From Ectocarpus siliculosus (lineage: Eukaryota; Sar; Phaeophyceae; Ectocarpales; Ectocarpaceae), in the NCBI GenBank assembly GCA_000310025.1, contig FN649738.1, positions 1,188,350 through 1,252,349 of the forward strand: DNA of 64,000 nucleotides. Reading direction: 5' to 3'. Position 1 is the first letter of the stretch; each line of letters begins with the position of its first letter. Below, piece by piece: positions 1 through 13,200 of this stretch. The position numbers and the translations under genes are program-made. A model generated the notes under the pieces. It searched no databases. It was not told the DNA's origin and worked only from the letters and a program-made list of their open reading frames with translations.

Positions 1-415
1 GGGGGGTAGGGGGTCAGACGCCCCTCGTGTGTATATGTGTGTTACAATCATACAGTCGACCGCGGTAATGTCCTGACCAATGAAAGTACGTCAAGCTCAG
101 AGCGGCCAATATAAGGGGGAGAAACGCTTCTACAGTACCGTAAACACCATGATCCTAGACCCCCGACGGGGGGCCATGGGGGGAGGCTAGACTGCCCTCC
201 CATTTGTGTGCGTGTGCGAGTTTGGCAATATACTCAGATGACGTGAGTGTTCTCCGCCCAGTGGGGTCTTGTTAACCGTGCGTGTGTTCGTCGCGCACGC
301 AGGTCTTTCGGACATCTTCAGCGCGCGCACCTAGCAACAACAATGGTTTTGGGTCTGGAGGAGCTTGCTTGGTGGTGGGGTGGTCAGGACACGGCGAGGG
401 GTTGATTTTCGTCAC

Positions 416-2397
416 CTTCTGGGCCGGAGTCATGTCCCGGATCCTTCCCTGGGCGCCTGTCCTCTTCTTCCAGGCCTTGGCGGCGACGCGGCCCGCCCTC
501 TGCAAGCCGGGGCACTTCTCCTCCTCCTCGTCGCCAGCCTGAATTCATTGATGCGGCGTCGGGGGAGGGTTCCGCGGAGGGAAGGGGATTATCCGTTAGT
601 CACAAGCTAGAGGGGTGGAGGACCACAGGAAGGAACTCGCTCGAAAAGAATGTACTACACGTAGCGACATTACCCATTAACCACCATGCAGACCAGCAGT
701 ACCACGAAAGATCACCGGCATCCTAGGGTACCAATAAAGGCCGCAATCAAACCAGTGGACGAGTCAGCGCTGACTGGAGTCTAACTGCTTGATTTTGGCT
801 TCTAGAAACGTTGCGCTGACTAGTCTACTGATGGTTTGACTTTGATTACTGAACACCTTGGCCTGAAACAAGATCGTCCCCTATCAAAGAACAGAGGCAA
901 AACCATCAAAATGATAATTAACAACAGCTACAGTAGCATACTTACGTCATCATCCTCGTCCTCAGAGTCCTCGTCGTCAGTGTCTTCGTCGTCGTCGGGG
1001 CGCCTCTTTGCCTTGTGTCCCCGCCTACCGCCCGTGCGGCCGGGCCCCTTACCACCGGGGGCCTCTCCCTCCTGCTATGGCAGGGAACAGAAGAATATCA
1101 AGGGACACGGGTGGGGGGGATATAATGCACGCGCGCAGCACATGTAGTAAGTCGCGTGCGCCGTTGGAGAGATGCTGTGCGTATGCGAAGATCGACGTAG
1201 AGGCCTCCTTTTCGAGAAGCCCTACGAAGAGCAATCTCTCTCGCACATTCTTCTAATGCACGTGTGTGAGTACGAGAGACACACCGCTATACTCTCAAGT
1301 AGGCAACCTTTTTTGCGGCAAATGTTACAACAACAACAACAACGGCTATCCTTTTCAAGGGCGGGGCTTAGCCCGAACACGTACGTACATTCATACAATA
1401 TATAGTAATTTGTGGCGTAGTACGTGTTCAGAAGCGCAGTGGTCACTGGGCTACCAGTCAGCGTGGTCATCGTGCTCCTCAACCCACTTTGATGGCGTCA
1501 AAGGCCGAGTAGGGCGAGTGGGGGCGGGGACGGGGTAGTTGTCGTGGATCGTGGGCGACGTCGGTAGGTTCGAGTAGGCCGTACGATAAGGCTTCTACAG
1601 TTCTACCGGAATACTTCTCTTCGTTAGCACCTTTTGCTATGACTCGCCGGCACGTGAGTTGATAATATAGCACGACGGGCGTTGGGAAAACTCATACTTC
1701 AACCACAACTTTGTCCATGGATTATTTGGGGAAAAAACGGCCAACAGGGATGGTGTGAACAGAGACGCTCGTGCACGACACGCGTGTTTACACACACATG
1801 TCTTTCATCACGCCGTCGGCGATGCGCAACGTGAGTAGAGCCTCACAGCAGTAGCAGCTACTACTCCTGTAGTTCGAGCGACAGTGCGCACAGCACCTCG
1901 TGGCTAAGGATAAGAAGGTGCGACCATTTGATACGCGCCGGAGTCAGACGCAACACCCGTCCGTCAACTCTCCCACGACAACGTGCCTGCCCGTAGGCGG
2001 GCCAACAAAACTACCATATATCATAATCATAGCATCCCGTTGCACACCTTTTGTAGTCGTTGATTAATCTCTCGCTCGCGTGTTAGTTTTTGTGTGTGTA
2101 TAAATCAAGTGCGCGTATTTTTGGGAATTGGACTCGGACCCTTCAGCACGACCGACCGCCGTGTGCCCTCTCTCAGAATGAAGAACCGAACATTCTCATT
2201 TCTGTGAACTCTAGACTACATCATTTCCGGGTGAGTCTTTCTGTGTGTGTCTTCTATTTTCCGGGTGGAAGGTGGGTGGAACATCTTTTTTTCGTTCTCA
2301 CGTGCTTGTGTCCGGGCCTTCCGTGGTGTTCTTCTTCTCCCTTGCCACCGTGCTCGTGCCTACCCGCACCCTTGTGCTCCTCGTCGTGTCCCGGCAT
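416..2397 (-). CDS. Charged His/Glu/Lys/Asp-rich protein, 5' part (3' end outside window)
   Basis: I do not recognise this gene. Three exons join in phase 0: 2302-2397 (ATG at 2397), 946-1071 and 416-538, giving 115 residues before the model leaves the readable part of the window. Exon 1 (1-32) is rich in His, Glu and Gly. Exon 2 (33-74) starts Gly/Lys/Arg-rich and ends in an acidic run of Asp/Glu with Ser. Exon 3 (75-115) starts with four Glu and then becomes Lys/Arg/Ala-rich. Splice signals are good: donor GTGAGA after exon 1, a pyrimidine-rich acceptor ending CATAGCAG before exon 2, donor GTAAGT after exon 2, acceptor ATTCAG before exon 3 and donor GTGACG after it. Codons are GC-rich at third positions, unlike the surrounding DNA. 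The alternating acidic and basic blocks suggest a chromatin or RNA-associated protein, but that is only a guess. An extra exon between exons 1 and 2 cannot be excluded. Confidence 0.55.
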
Positions 2398-5138
2398 CTT
2401 GTTTCGGTTGCTGCGTGTCTTGAGAGATTCTTGGTTGCGAGGGTATCAAGGGGGGAAGATTCGAGAGTGATCAGGGTGGGGCAGGTGGCCGGAGTGGGCG
2501 CGTGGTGGATGTTCCCGTTTTGACGGCGGTTCCATGATTATGACGAGGTTCCGAGGACGCGGCACAACTTCTTTGGTGCGGTATATCTAAATAGCTCTTT
2601 GGGAATGAGATAAAATCCAAGCCAACAGTCAAATAAGCCAACAGTCCTTTGTGGACATCAAAACCCAACAGGCCTCTGTCGTGTGCGACTTCGTCTCGGC
2701 ACGTTGCTACCGGGACGTTGGCACTCCACACGCAACATACCGAGCACAAAACATGAACTGCAAATGAAGGTAATGTACATAGACTAGAGGATCCGGATTA
2801 CAGTCTATGTTGGGAACACGGCCGCACCACGGAAGAGATCACATGGAAACAACCAACAACGAAGATCTCTCCCTTCTGTCTGTATTTGGTTTTATTCATA
2901 CACGTACGTGTCCCCTACACCGCTTCAACGTGGTCAACACGGCAATCTATAAGCGTCTTATGTGCCAGCAGGCGATTGCTGCTGTGTATTGCTGTGTGCT
3001 GTGTACTACTGTGTGCTGTAGCACCGAGGGGTGGAGGCGGAATGAATGTCGTTATCCAGCGCACGCACAGCCGTAATCTTCTACTGTACAATACATTCAG
3101 ACATGTACGTGCTGTAGTACACACAGCCGTCACCACATACAGCAGTAGTGCACGGCAATTAGATGGCGCCCTGGAGTCAATGTGGTAGACTATGGATTAT
3201 ATGTTTTTTCGAAATTGTACGTCCCGCTCTTACCCCTGACGTAACCTACGCACCACCGTTCCACCACGGCCGACTACCTGTAAGTAGACTATCAGTAGTG
3301 GTCACACCGAGGGCAAAGGGACTCCATCCAGCAAAATCCACACTACCACAGGACGAACTAGACACTGCTTGCTGTAGACATTACTTCGAGGTACGAAATA
3401 TCACCTCTTGACTTTTAATGGCGGTCCAGGTGATGTGCGCTCTCTTTCTGCAAGAGATCGACCGAAACGCAAAATAACAAAAAAAATGGTACTACAGTAC
3501 TGCTGTAGATGTACTGCAGCAAACAAGAACAACGAGCTCCACAGACCTGGCGAGGCCTTAGTCTATGTGTTCGTTTTTTCCGCTACTGTAGTCAATCTGC
3601 TGTTTTTTATTCACCCCTGCCTCCTTCTGGTACCTACGACAAGCGAAGAATAGCCAATGTAGACCACGCCCTACAACAGCAGCCGGGCCCCAACTGCGCG
3701 AGGTACGGGGGAAGCAGCACTGCTGTTTGTTACCTCCCAACTGTTCAGCGACCATCCATGCAGAAAAACGTGTGAAGTCTGCACAGAGTAGTCTGCTTGT
3801 GCAACCAACCCACAAGCAACCTATTCTATGACCATGTTGTCACGGGCGTTTTTTGTTTTACGGGCAAGGACAGAGACAAGGAGGGAGGGTCAATCTGGGG
3901 GACAAAGACAACATTAGAAAAAGCCCCCTACCCACAATATTTTCTATAAAGCAACAATGCAGGGTGTCCCGCAAAGGCCTAACCAACAAGAACAATAAAA
4001 GCAGTGTAATAGAAATAAAAATGTGCAGCTTAACGGGGAAGGTGAACACCCCAAACACAGGGCGGAATCCGATACAACAACGCACCGCCTTTGGCCGATT
4101 CAAGAGATGCATGCATGCCCTACCCCTTTCTTCCCCAGTCTGGTAAGAGCGAACAGAGTCGAGTGCCATCGCACTTCTAAAAATCATAATAAATTAATAG
4201 CAACATTACTTGCATGGCACGCCCGTTCGTCTTATCGCAAATTTCGCACAACATTGTACTGCGACTATGTATACGTATACCAATTAGGTTCAACAGGCAC
4301 AAGAACGACTAAAGACAAACGTGGTCTAAACAATGTCCAATCTCGCGAGGAGTGTAGTTTGGCCCCAATCCCAACATCATCACTGGCTCACAACGCCCTA
4401 TTACTGGACTTTCCCCCGGCATCACGACACGGAGCTGACACTACTTGTAGTGGATACCAACGTGGATACCAACCTCAACGTGCGCCATGTGTTGGTCCGA
4501 CAGACGAGAAGAGAGGAGACAGCACGACAACACGCCGCCGCCAAATTGGAGGGACCTGAATACAAAAAGTAAACAATAACATAAGTATGTACCACCCAAC
4601 CGAGCACCACAACAAGAGCTTACGCTTTATTCACACACACACACACAAAGTAACACCGACGTCTTGTATGGGCCGGTCATTTATCGCGGTCAATGGAAAA
4701 AAGACTACCGTAAAGACACACGGACACGGACACGTTGCTATTTCAAAGGCACACGCAATACTAATGTGGTCAATGCTGACAATAAAGGACGCACAAACTG
4801 GCACACAGGACAAAAAATAGAACAAACCGAGTTCACCGTTTAAACCTCGGCAGACGCGTCCATTCGTCTGCAGAGCTGCGTCTTCATCTGTTACCGTCTC
4901 TGTGTCCAATCCAGAGAGTAGCCTAATCGCCCCCCGCGACCCCCCCTCGCGCGCTCCTAAATCAAGACCTTTAGAAGCGTTTCCAGGTCTTAGGCGCGCT
5001 GGGACTAACGTATTTTCACATAGATAGCAGTTATCGGCGCTGCGACAATAAAGACTGTCACACACAACATACAAAATGAACACAGGAGGAAAATACGTGT
5101 GCCAAAAATGAACAGTATGAAGATAGGAAAGGTGACGA
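2398..5138. other. Intergenic stretch between gene 1 and the kinase 3' end
   Basis: No exon with convincing codon use or splice sites was found. The stretch contains many short CTACAGTA/TACTGTAG-type words (for example around 3480-3530) and stop-rich frames. It should contain the promoter of the leftward gene starting at 2397 and the 3' untranslated region of the kinase gene ending at 5139. Confidence 0.4.
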
Positions 5139-7232
5139 TCAGGTGTGTCTGTTTCGTTGCCACAGGCGGCTCGCTCGCTTTTCCCCGGCACGAGCGCGCA
5201 CATATAGATGTGGCTCGAGGTTCGGAACTTTGCTTTCTGATGGCTGCCGCTGTTGTTCGGGGTCGAGAACATTACGGCTCTGAAGCAGTTCCAGCCGCTC
5301 GACCACTCTTCTCGCGGAAGGCCTTGCCTTAGGGTCGCGCTGCCACATGTCTCCGAGTATCTGCTCAAAGAGAGACCGGGGGGGTAGGTATCCATGAAAA
5401 CGCATGCCGTAGTTGGTTGACCATTGACCTCACATCCCATCAATACTGGAACGCAGCCATATATGCCGGGCTTCCGCCGGCCCAGGCTATGTTTCACAAG
5501 GGTGACCAGAAACTGTGGGGAGGGAGCAAGTAGTCAGGTACGCGAGAAACCCGGCGACGAGACGGGTCAAACCCAATACTCGGAGAGTCGAAAACATCTT
5601 GGAGACTCGAAGGGCTTAGCGTGTTGTTGCCTCGCTTTTCCCGACAGCACGGTCCCGAGCGAGCCCTTGTTTCGCGTGGCAGCGCAGACACGCAGTCAAG
5701 AGGGATGGCTTGAGAGAAAGAAACGGCTCAAATGTTCACGAACAACAACAACCACAACAAAAACGGGTCAAGAAACACAGCTCAGGCAGGATCCGACACT
5801 ACACTTTTTCATGGAACAAGGGGGTGCTCGACGGTGGTGATGACAAAAGAATTGGACCTCGACCAGAGTGGACGTTTCTTATCTCCGGCCCCCTCCCGTA
5901 TTGTGTTCGGTCTGAACGGTCTCGGAGCTTCCGTGCCCTCCCCGGGAGGTGGGGTGTGATAGAGGCTCGGGTGGAAAGAGCCACCGCAGCCGGAGTGGAC
6001 TCTACAGCAGTAGCCCAGAAAAAAGTATCAAGTCATGAGCAATATGCATAGCATCCCCATGACCCTTCATACTTCGAGGAAGATTTTGAAATCTATGGTG
6101 CATTGTGAGCTGTCATCGAAAATCCACCAGACCGAAGAGACCGAAGAGACCGAAGAGACCGAAGAGAGAGAGGAGTACTTGGCGCCTGACGGACGCAGTG
6201 AGGTGGTACCTCCCGTTCTTTGAGTTCTACAGGTGGGTAATTCAGGGGGCGTTCCCTGCAGAAAATACGCTTGACGTTTTTTTTTGCAGAAGCACACTTT
6301 AGGGCAGTTGGCTCGCGACCTCGGAAGGCGTCCGCGCCAATTGGACTAGCACGGATACTTGAAGGTACTCAGTAGAGACCGAAACGTTTGGTAGTGTAAA
6401 GACAACGACAACAATAACAATGAACTCTACACCAACCTCGACGAAATCTCGATCCCAAGAGAGGTTGACTGAAGGCGGGATTCCGGCGAGGATCCTTGCC
6501 CTTGCTCCCGGTTCGCCCTTGTAGGGTGGCTTGAGGGCCAGCATAGTGTAAAATGTCATGGCCAAGCTGTAGACGTCGATCTTTTCAGATAGCGGCTGTG
6601 GGAGATAGAGCGCGCGGGGGGTGGGGGCGTAGAAGGTCCTGGCTAACCTGGATACGTGAAGCTTTCAGATGGTGGCTGTCGGGAACGAAGGCGAGAGCGG
6701 GCGTGTGGAGGGCTCGGTGGCTTCTTTCCGTTATCCCCGAACTCGTAAGCCGGTGACTATGCCTGTCATTTGCGGTTGGCGGAGCAGGTGGCTCCCGACC
6801 ACGACGACACTCAATCAAAATTTGGTGCTGCTCTGATTGCACACGGTGATAAACACGCATGAATGCAGCTCATGGCGATGTGTGCAAGGTTTTTCGTCAG
6901 GCAGGCGCTGCAATTGTAAGCAGGTCGCGCTTTCGGGGCCACCGTAGGTGGATGCTGGGGTGGCGATGGGCGGCACGAGTCGCACTTCCCGACTACAACC
7001 TAGGGTATTTCGCCAAGTTCCTTGTGTGTCATCGGTATTCAACAAGGAAAGACGAGAAGAAACCGCCACCTCTTTTTCTCACCACACAGTAAAACTCTCC
7101 CCCCGTGGCCTTACAGACCATGTTCCAATGCGCTCTTGCGCTGCTTAGGCCTTCCTCTGCACTGCTGCCCGAGACCCACTCCACTGCACCATCCTCCTCC
7201 ATCCTCGCCAACGCTTCTCTCTGCTTCTACCT

Positions 7233-7297
<65 letters not shown>

Positions 7298-10200
7298 CCT
7301 CACCTCTCCGGCGATGTTTTCTGGCGAGCGAAATGGTCCTGCGAGGCACGCCGGGGGCAGCAAGAAAAAACAACATGAGCAAAACAGGGGAATGGGGGCC
7401 TCGATATAAGCTGTTTAAGGGGCCATGGGGAAAACCATCGACATCAGTCTGTAGGTGCTAAACGAAAACGAAACATCTTGCGGTCGAATCAGGAAGTGTT
7501 TAGTGGTTGAGGCTTCAGACGAATGCGCGAAAGATTTGTTGGATAAGCTTTGTGGCAACCGATTCACGCTCAACAAGCATGACGCGGTTGGAGAATGTTG
7601 TTGTCGTTGCTTGCATGTTCTGCCAAGTACTGTCTGCCGCCAAACAGGCGTTTACAAAATCCGTGATAAGTTAAATTCTAAGATAAGGGTAATAGGAACA
7701 TGGGAGATATGCTCTTTCACGAGAGAAGCATGCCATAGGGGTGGGGTGGCCTGGTGGGTGGATGGTCGATCCACTGTACCTACGGAGATGAAAAAATGAA
7801 ATGTATGTGTGTAGACCCTTTTTACTGAAGCGTACGAAAACATGGTATGTCCTTTCGCGGACGTCTGTTAGTTGTGCAGTTTTTCCGTGGAAAAAGTCAG
7901 CAGCAACTGGTTTGAAGAGGGTGATTCCATAGCCTGCTCTTGATTTCTCGAACGATTTCGAATATGACTTACACGGTTGTTAGGTAGTTACGATGTCATC
8001 GGTAGATGCGGCCCCCCCCGCCGCCTGCTCGCCATCCGCCGCCGCTGCCGACGAAGCCGGCGACGTGGCCGGCGTCGACCCGGCCGTGGCGCCGCCGCCG
8101 TCCGTCCCCGGCAGGGGCGGGAAGTTCGCCGCACTGAGCATGTCGCGCCCCGCGGACCCCCGAGACGCCGCTGAAGACTTCCCGCCGCGTCCTCCCTCGC
8201 CGCGCCCCTGCTGCGCGGAGTTTCCCCGGTAGTAAGGTGACCGAATCTGCCATGGGCATTGTCGAAATGGTGGTTCGACTAACTTGGGGAACCCGTCGTG
8301 TGATTTCTTATGTCGAAAAGGCTCGGGCGTTAGTTTTCGAATGTTTCCAAGCCTTACCACAATCGGGCGGTACACCACACCTCTATTTGATTCTTTGCGT
8401 AATCGAGTTTGCCGGCCTCCACGTTCGTGTGACATCCGTGGTGTCGGGTTTTATTATGGAAGGCACATTTTAACATACAACCACACACAAGACTACAGTA
8501 CACGTTCGAGAGGTCACCTCAGCAGTTGAAGGAGATGCGTTGAAAGTCTTTGCAGTGAGTGAGGGAAAAAGCTTGCTGGATGCCGGGCTATTTCAAGTCT
8601 GTTCTAACCTATACACTCAAGTGTCAGTGATGCCAGCTGGTGTTACACAAAAGGTTAGGCTATTTTCCCTTAACAACGTTCCGGGGTTGCTTTTGGAGTT
8701 TGTCGGTTTGTAAGCACAGCATATCGCCTCATGCCACACCAGCTGTCCTCAGATCTACAGAATGTCGGAGTACCGCGCAAGAAGAAATAAATGTTTTTTC
8801 GATGCAGAATAGCCAGACAGTCACCGTCCCCAGCAACACCACGATCAATGTCGACCACACAATGACAATACAACACAAAACCCTCTGCCTGTCACCCAAC
8901 ATCTACGCGTGCATCTAACCTGATTTACACGCGCGTGCGGGGTACGGGCAAGTATTCCCTTCCACGTCGGCCGGCGGAAACCTACACATGCTGAGATCGT
9001 TGATCTTGACCCTCCCGTACTCGTCCAGCATGAGCTGCTGCGGCTTGATGTCGGAGTGGACGATGGCTCCCCCTGGAGCCTCGTGGAGGGCCTGTAGCCC
9101 TCGGGCGGCGTCCAGAGCCATGGACACCTGTGGAACACCGGTGTATGTGTGTTGTGGTATTATGATTAGCATCGACCGGGCGAAACCGGCTGCCCAATGA
9201 TAATACGTCAGTGCTATTGCGGTTGAAAACGGAAAAAGCCTCTGAAGGCCATGATCTGGGCCTGCGAGAGGGGGCGTCATGGAGTATGCGTGTGATGAAG
9301 AAACATGATTATTGACCAGTATATTCAAAACAACAGTTGTTCCTCGCTTGTTGTAAGGCGGAAAATACACATCTCACCATGTGGGCGACAACAGCTCTGA
9401 CAAGGCTTTCGGTTGTCTACTGGCTGAGGATAGAGAGAGCTGGTAATATCTTCAGAACGAACGCCCGCCCGCGATCGTTTCTCTGTTACGAGAGGAAGCC
9501 ACACCTCTCTTTGCTTGATTCACACGACCGACCTCCACCGTGCTACTGGCGACACAAGGGGAAAGCGGACCTATCGGCCAACTAAGACGGCGGTTCAAAG
9601 GACAGAGTGAGAGGCGCTCACGCTCGGATAGATCGTGCAGAACCTGACCCCCAACGCACCAACCAGCGTGCTCCAAGGCCCAACTCTCGGCAACTCACCA
9701 CCAACGCGATCGGCAGCGGTTTCGCTCCGTCTTTGAGGACCAGGTCATCCAGGCTGCCCGGGACAAACTCCGACACCGAAGACGACTCGCAGAGGCCCAC
9801 CATGTCGACGATGTTGGGGTGCCCTCGAACCTGCGGGTGTTCGCGTTCGTCCAGTTATGGCAGATGTACGTACCACCAGTCAAAAACGAACCTTTCGGGG
9901 CTCGTGGGCTCTATCTTTCCTATTCTTCATTCGATGGTTGCGTCAGGCGGGGGGCCACCGCGTAGTACGTATCACTTTGGAGGCGGAGCGAGCTATTGCT
10001 ACCTGGTGGGAATGTTGCATGGGTCGATGTCGCTGCTGACATCGCTCTCGGGAAGTTGCTTGGATGCGTTGGGTGGCCTTGTTACCGTGGACGTTGTGGT
10101 TGCTCGTGTAAACTGACATTTTCGTGATCTATGGTTGCCGTTCTCTGGCTTGAAGTGCTGTTGTTGTCGTTGACGTGGAATGACTTCGATATATCAACCC

Positions 10201-13200
10201 GGTGGTACATCCACCTCGAGTGGTATGGTGTATGACACGGGGCGCACCCACTTTGCTTACTCGCTCACCTCGTCGAGCGCCGCGGCCTCCCGGCGGTGGA
10301 TCTTGTCTACTCTTCTCCTGCTAGCTTTCAGCTCGAAGTCCTCCCGAAGGGCCTTGACGACCAGCTTCCGCCCCCCCCATTCTACGAGATAGACATCCCT
10401 GATTTTGCGGTTGCCGATCAGCTTCTTCTCGTCTGCAAGCATCGACTGAACAACGAAGGGAGGGGGGTGGCGTTGGTTGTCCGAGCACAGTTCAGTTGCT
10501 TGCTGCATGCTGCACAAGGGTAACCTATGCTATTGGACAACTGGAATATGCTTCCATGGAAGCCAAAATCGACTTCCACTGAAGTGGTTCACTGCTTCCA
10601 TGGGGGAATTGGTTACCCCCTTTCCACGGAAGTCACTGTCACTTCCATGGAAGTCAATATCGACTTCCATGGAAGTTAGATGGCTTCCATGGTTGACTTC
10701 CGTGTAATATGTTCGTCTGTTTCGGGTTGCTTTTGACTTCGATGGAATATGTTCGTCTGTTTCGGGTTGCTTCCATGGGAGTTTTCGTCTGTTTCGGGTT
10801 CCAGCTTCCATGATGCTTCCATGGAATAACTTCCATGAACGTTGATCCGCTTCCATGGAAGCACCCGATATCAACCGATGGTTGCTTCAATGGAAGTCGC
10901 ATTTTGGACTTCCACGGAAGACCGACGAGCGTCCATGGAAGTACTTTCCATGGAAGCTCGTAGCTCGACAGAGTCTCTGCTACTTCCATGGAAGCACGAA
11001 ACTTCCATGAAAGTAACTTCCACGGAAGCGTCTGGACATGTGGTCATTTCAGCTTCCCTACCCGAACCCTGAGCCTGACCCCGAAAAGACCAGGAAGCTA
11101 ACCCGAGGCTGAATACTTCCTTTGAAGCAGACCTAAACCTGTTTTTGAATAGTTTCCATGGCCTACGTTTCGACTTCCATGGAAGCTATTCCACTTCCAT
11201 GGGATTTCCATTGGACTGTACGTTATTCAAGAAACGCGCGTAGACATGTAAAAAAGTATTGTGTAGTGAAGAGAGAGAGAGAGTGGTGAACGGAAGGAGG
11301 ACGATGATAATGTACGTATGTGCAGGGTCTGATGGAAGCAGCAACAACATGCAGCCATGCGATCGGGGCCGAAACAAACACATAGTCTAGTCTCGAACAT
11401 AGAAGCCTTGGTAAACGGACGTACGTGTGCACTTCTCTCCATCCGCTGTTTACCGTCTCCTCGCTCTGTCTTTAATTCGGCGGAGAACAGTCTAGGCTCT
11501 CTCATGACTGACGCCCCCTCACTGCTGTGTGCCCCAGACCATGGCCGATAGAAGGAGAAGCGTACTTTCTGTAGTCAGCCGCACGGAAGGACATCTAGAC
11601 TACAGCAGTTCGATGCTCGGCGGGTTGAGCCGGGTCGATGATAATAATGACGAATGAAGACAGACAGAACTGTATCACCGCTTGCTCGCGCGGAATGTGC
11701 CTCCAAACACGAGAGGCACGCGGCGGTGCCTGCGTATACATTCGTGTAAGCACGCCGTGCTGTGTCATAGGCAGCAGGTCTGTTGTTTTGTCGATCCGGA
11801 AGCGAGGTTCGGCACGGCAGGATTGGTCAAATGTGCCTAGCTAGTCATGTATGGATATGCCTATTTGCACTTTTTGTTCTTTGACGCACAGACTATATAG
11901 AAACCAACACCGATCGGCCGAATGGAGGCATGGTGCTATGTTTGGCTGGCACATCTGATGGGTTTCAGCTTCACAGTGCCTGTCATGCACCATCCGTTAT
12001 TTTTTTCCAGCGAGAGTTTGGCGACGACAAAGTCGCTCGAACAGCAGTGTCTGTCTCTCACAGTCGTTTTTTTTTTTGGCGAGAGTTTGACTGGCAACCA
12101 ATGGTTGTTGTTTCATGTCTAACAGGCACCCCCCCCCCCAAAAGACCTGTCTCTCCCCCAACACCGTGCGGACCCCAACCGCGAAACCCCAAACCCCAAA
12201 CGTCCCCGGGGCAAGGTGTTGTTTCGTACATTTGGGCCCCACGGTCAAGAAAAACGTTATTGAGGAAGGAAAAGGAAAATAGGCCCAGGTGTAGCGGAAA
12301 TCATATGACTTGCTTAGCCTAGGGTTCTTAGAAACGCGGCTCAACCTGCTTTACATGTAGTGGCAAGACAAAACCATGGATCCCAACATTAATAAGGAGC
12401 AACCGATGATGAGAAATATGTAAAGTCTAGATGTAATTTGGGGGAGGCATGGAAAATCAACCACGCGCGCGCTCGAATGGCTACGAACATCCTCAACCTG
12501 TCGCCTAGCTGCAGTAGGTGTGTTTGCTGGGGAATGTAATGTGCATCATGGTATTTGCGAAGTCCCCAGGGTCAAGCCTGGATTTGACTTTGCTTGGTCT
12601 ACGCACATCGCACACGCGCGCTACTACAGCAACAGTAAGTTGGGGTGTTAAGTCTATGTATGCAAGTAATAGGGGGAACGATTGGCCCCCCGTCCCCCAG
12701 TGGGTGGGCGGCCAGACTGCAAGGAATGTGGCATAGTCTAGTTTAAAATGGTTGGAATGCCGCGGTTTGGTGAGTAGATTTCGAGCGCTGCTGACATCAA
12801 TCGGTATTTGCTGGTCGATATTCCCGACATTCGGCAAGACGACGTTGTCCACGCTTTTCGCCGTTAATTGGCCGAACGTTGACGCCAACACCGGCCATGT
12901 TCTTGACAAGTGACGGTAACATTATGAAACAGGTGGTGAAAAAAGTGCAAATTCCCCGGGAGGCTGAGGCATCTATTCGCAGGGTTTCGTCTCATTGTCG
13001 TTTGTGTCGTATTGATCGCTTTCAGTGATATTGATCTGTCACTGTTTGTCTTCGCGGAAAATGCTCCCGGGCACATAGACTCAGGTTTCGCGAGCTCCAC
13101 TGCGGTGAAACACACGTGCAACGGAGATGAAAGGGCATGGGTGGGTGTTAATGTATGTACCGACGAACATGGTGCCCTTGAGAAGGAAGGGCCGCCAAAA

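Noticed and set aside
4631-5497. 288-codon minus-strand open frame
   Set aside because: It overlaps the last kinase exon out of frame, lacks codon bias and shows no family motif.
10549-11205. CRISPR-like array
   Set aside because: The palindromes are 12 bp with irregular spacers in a eukaryotic intron; there is no regular repeat-spacer structure and no cas gene.
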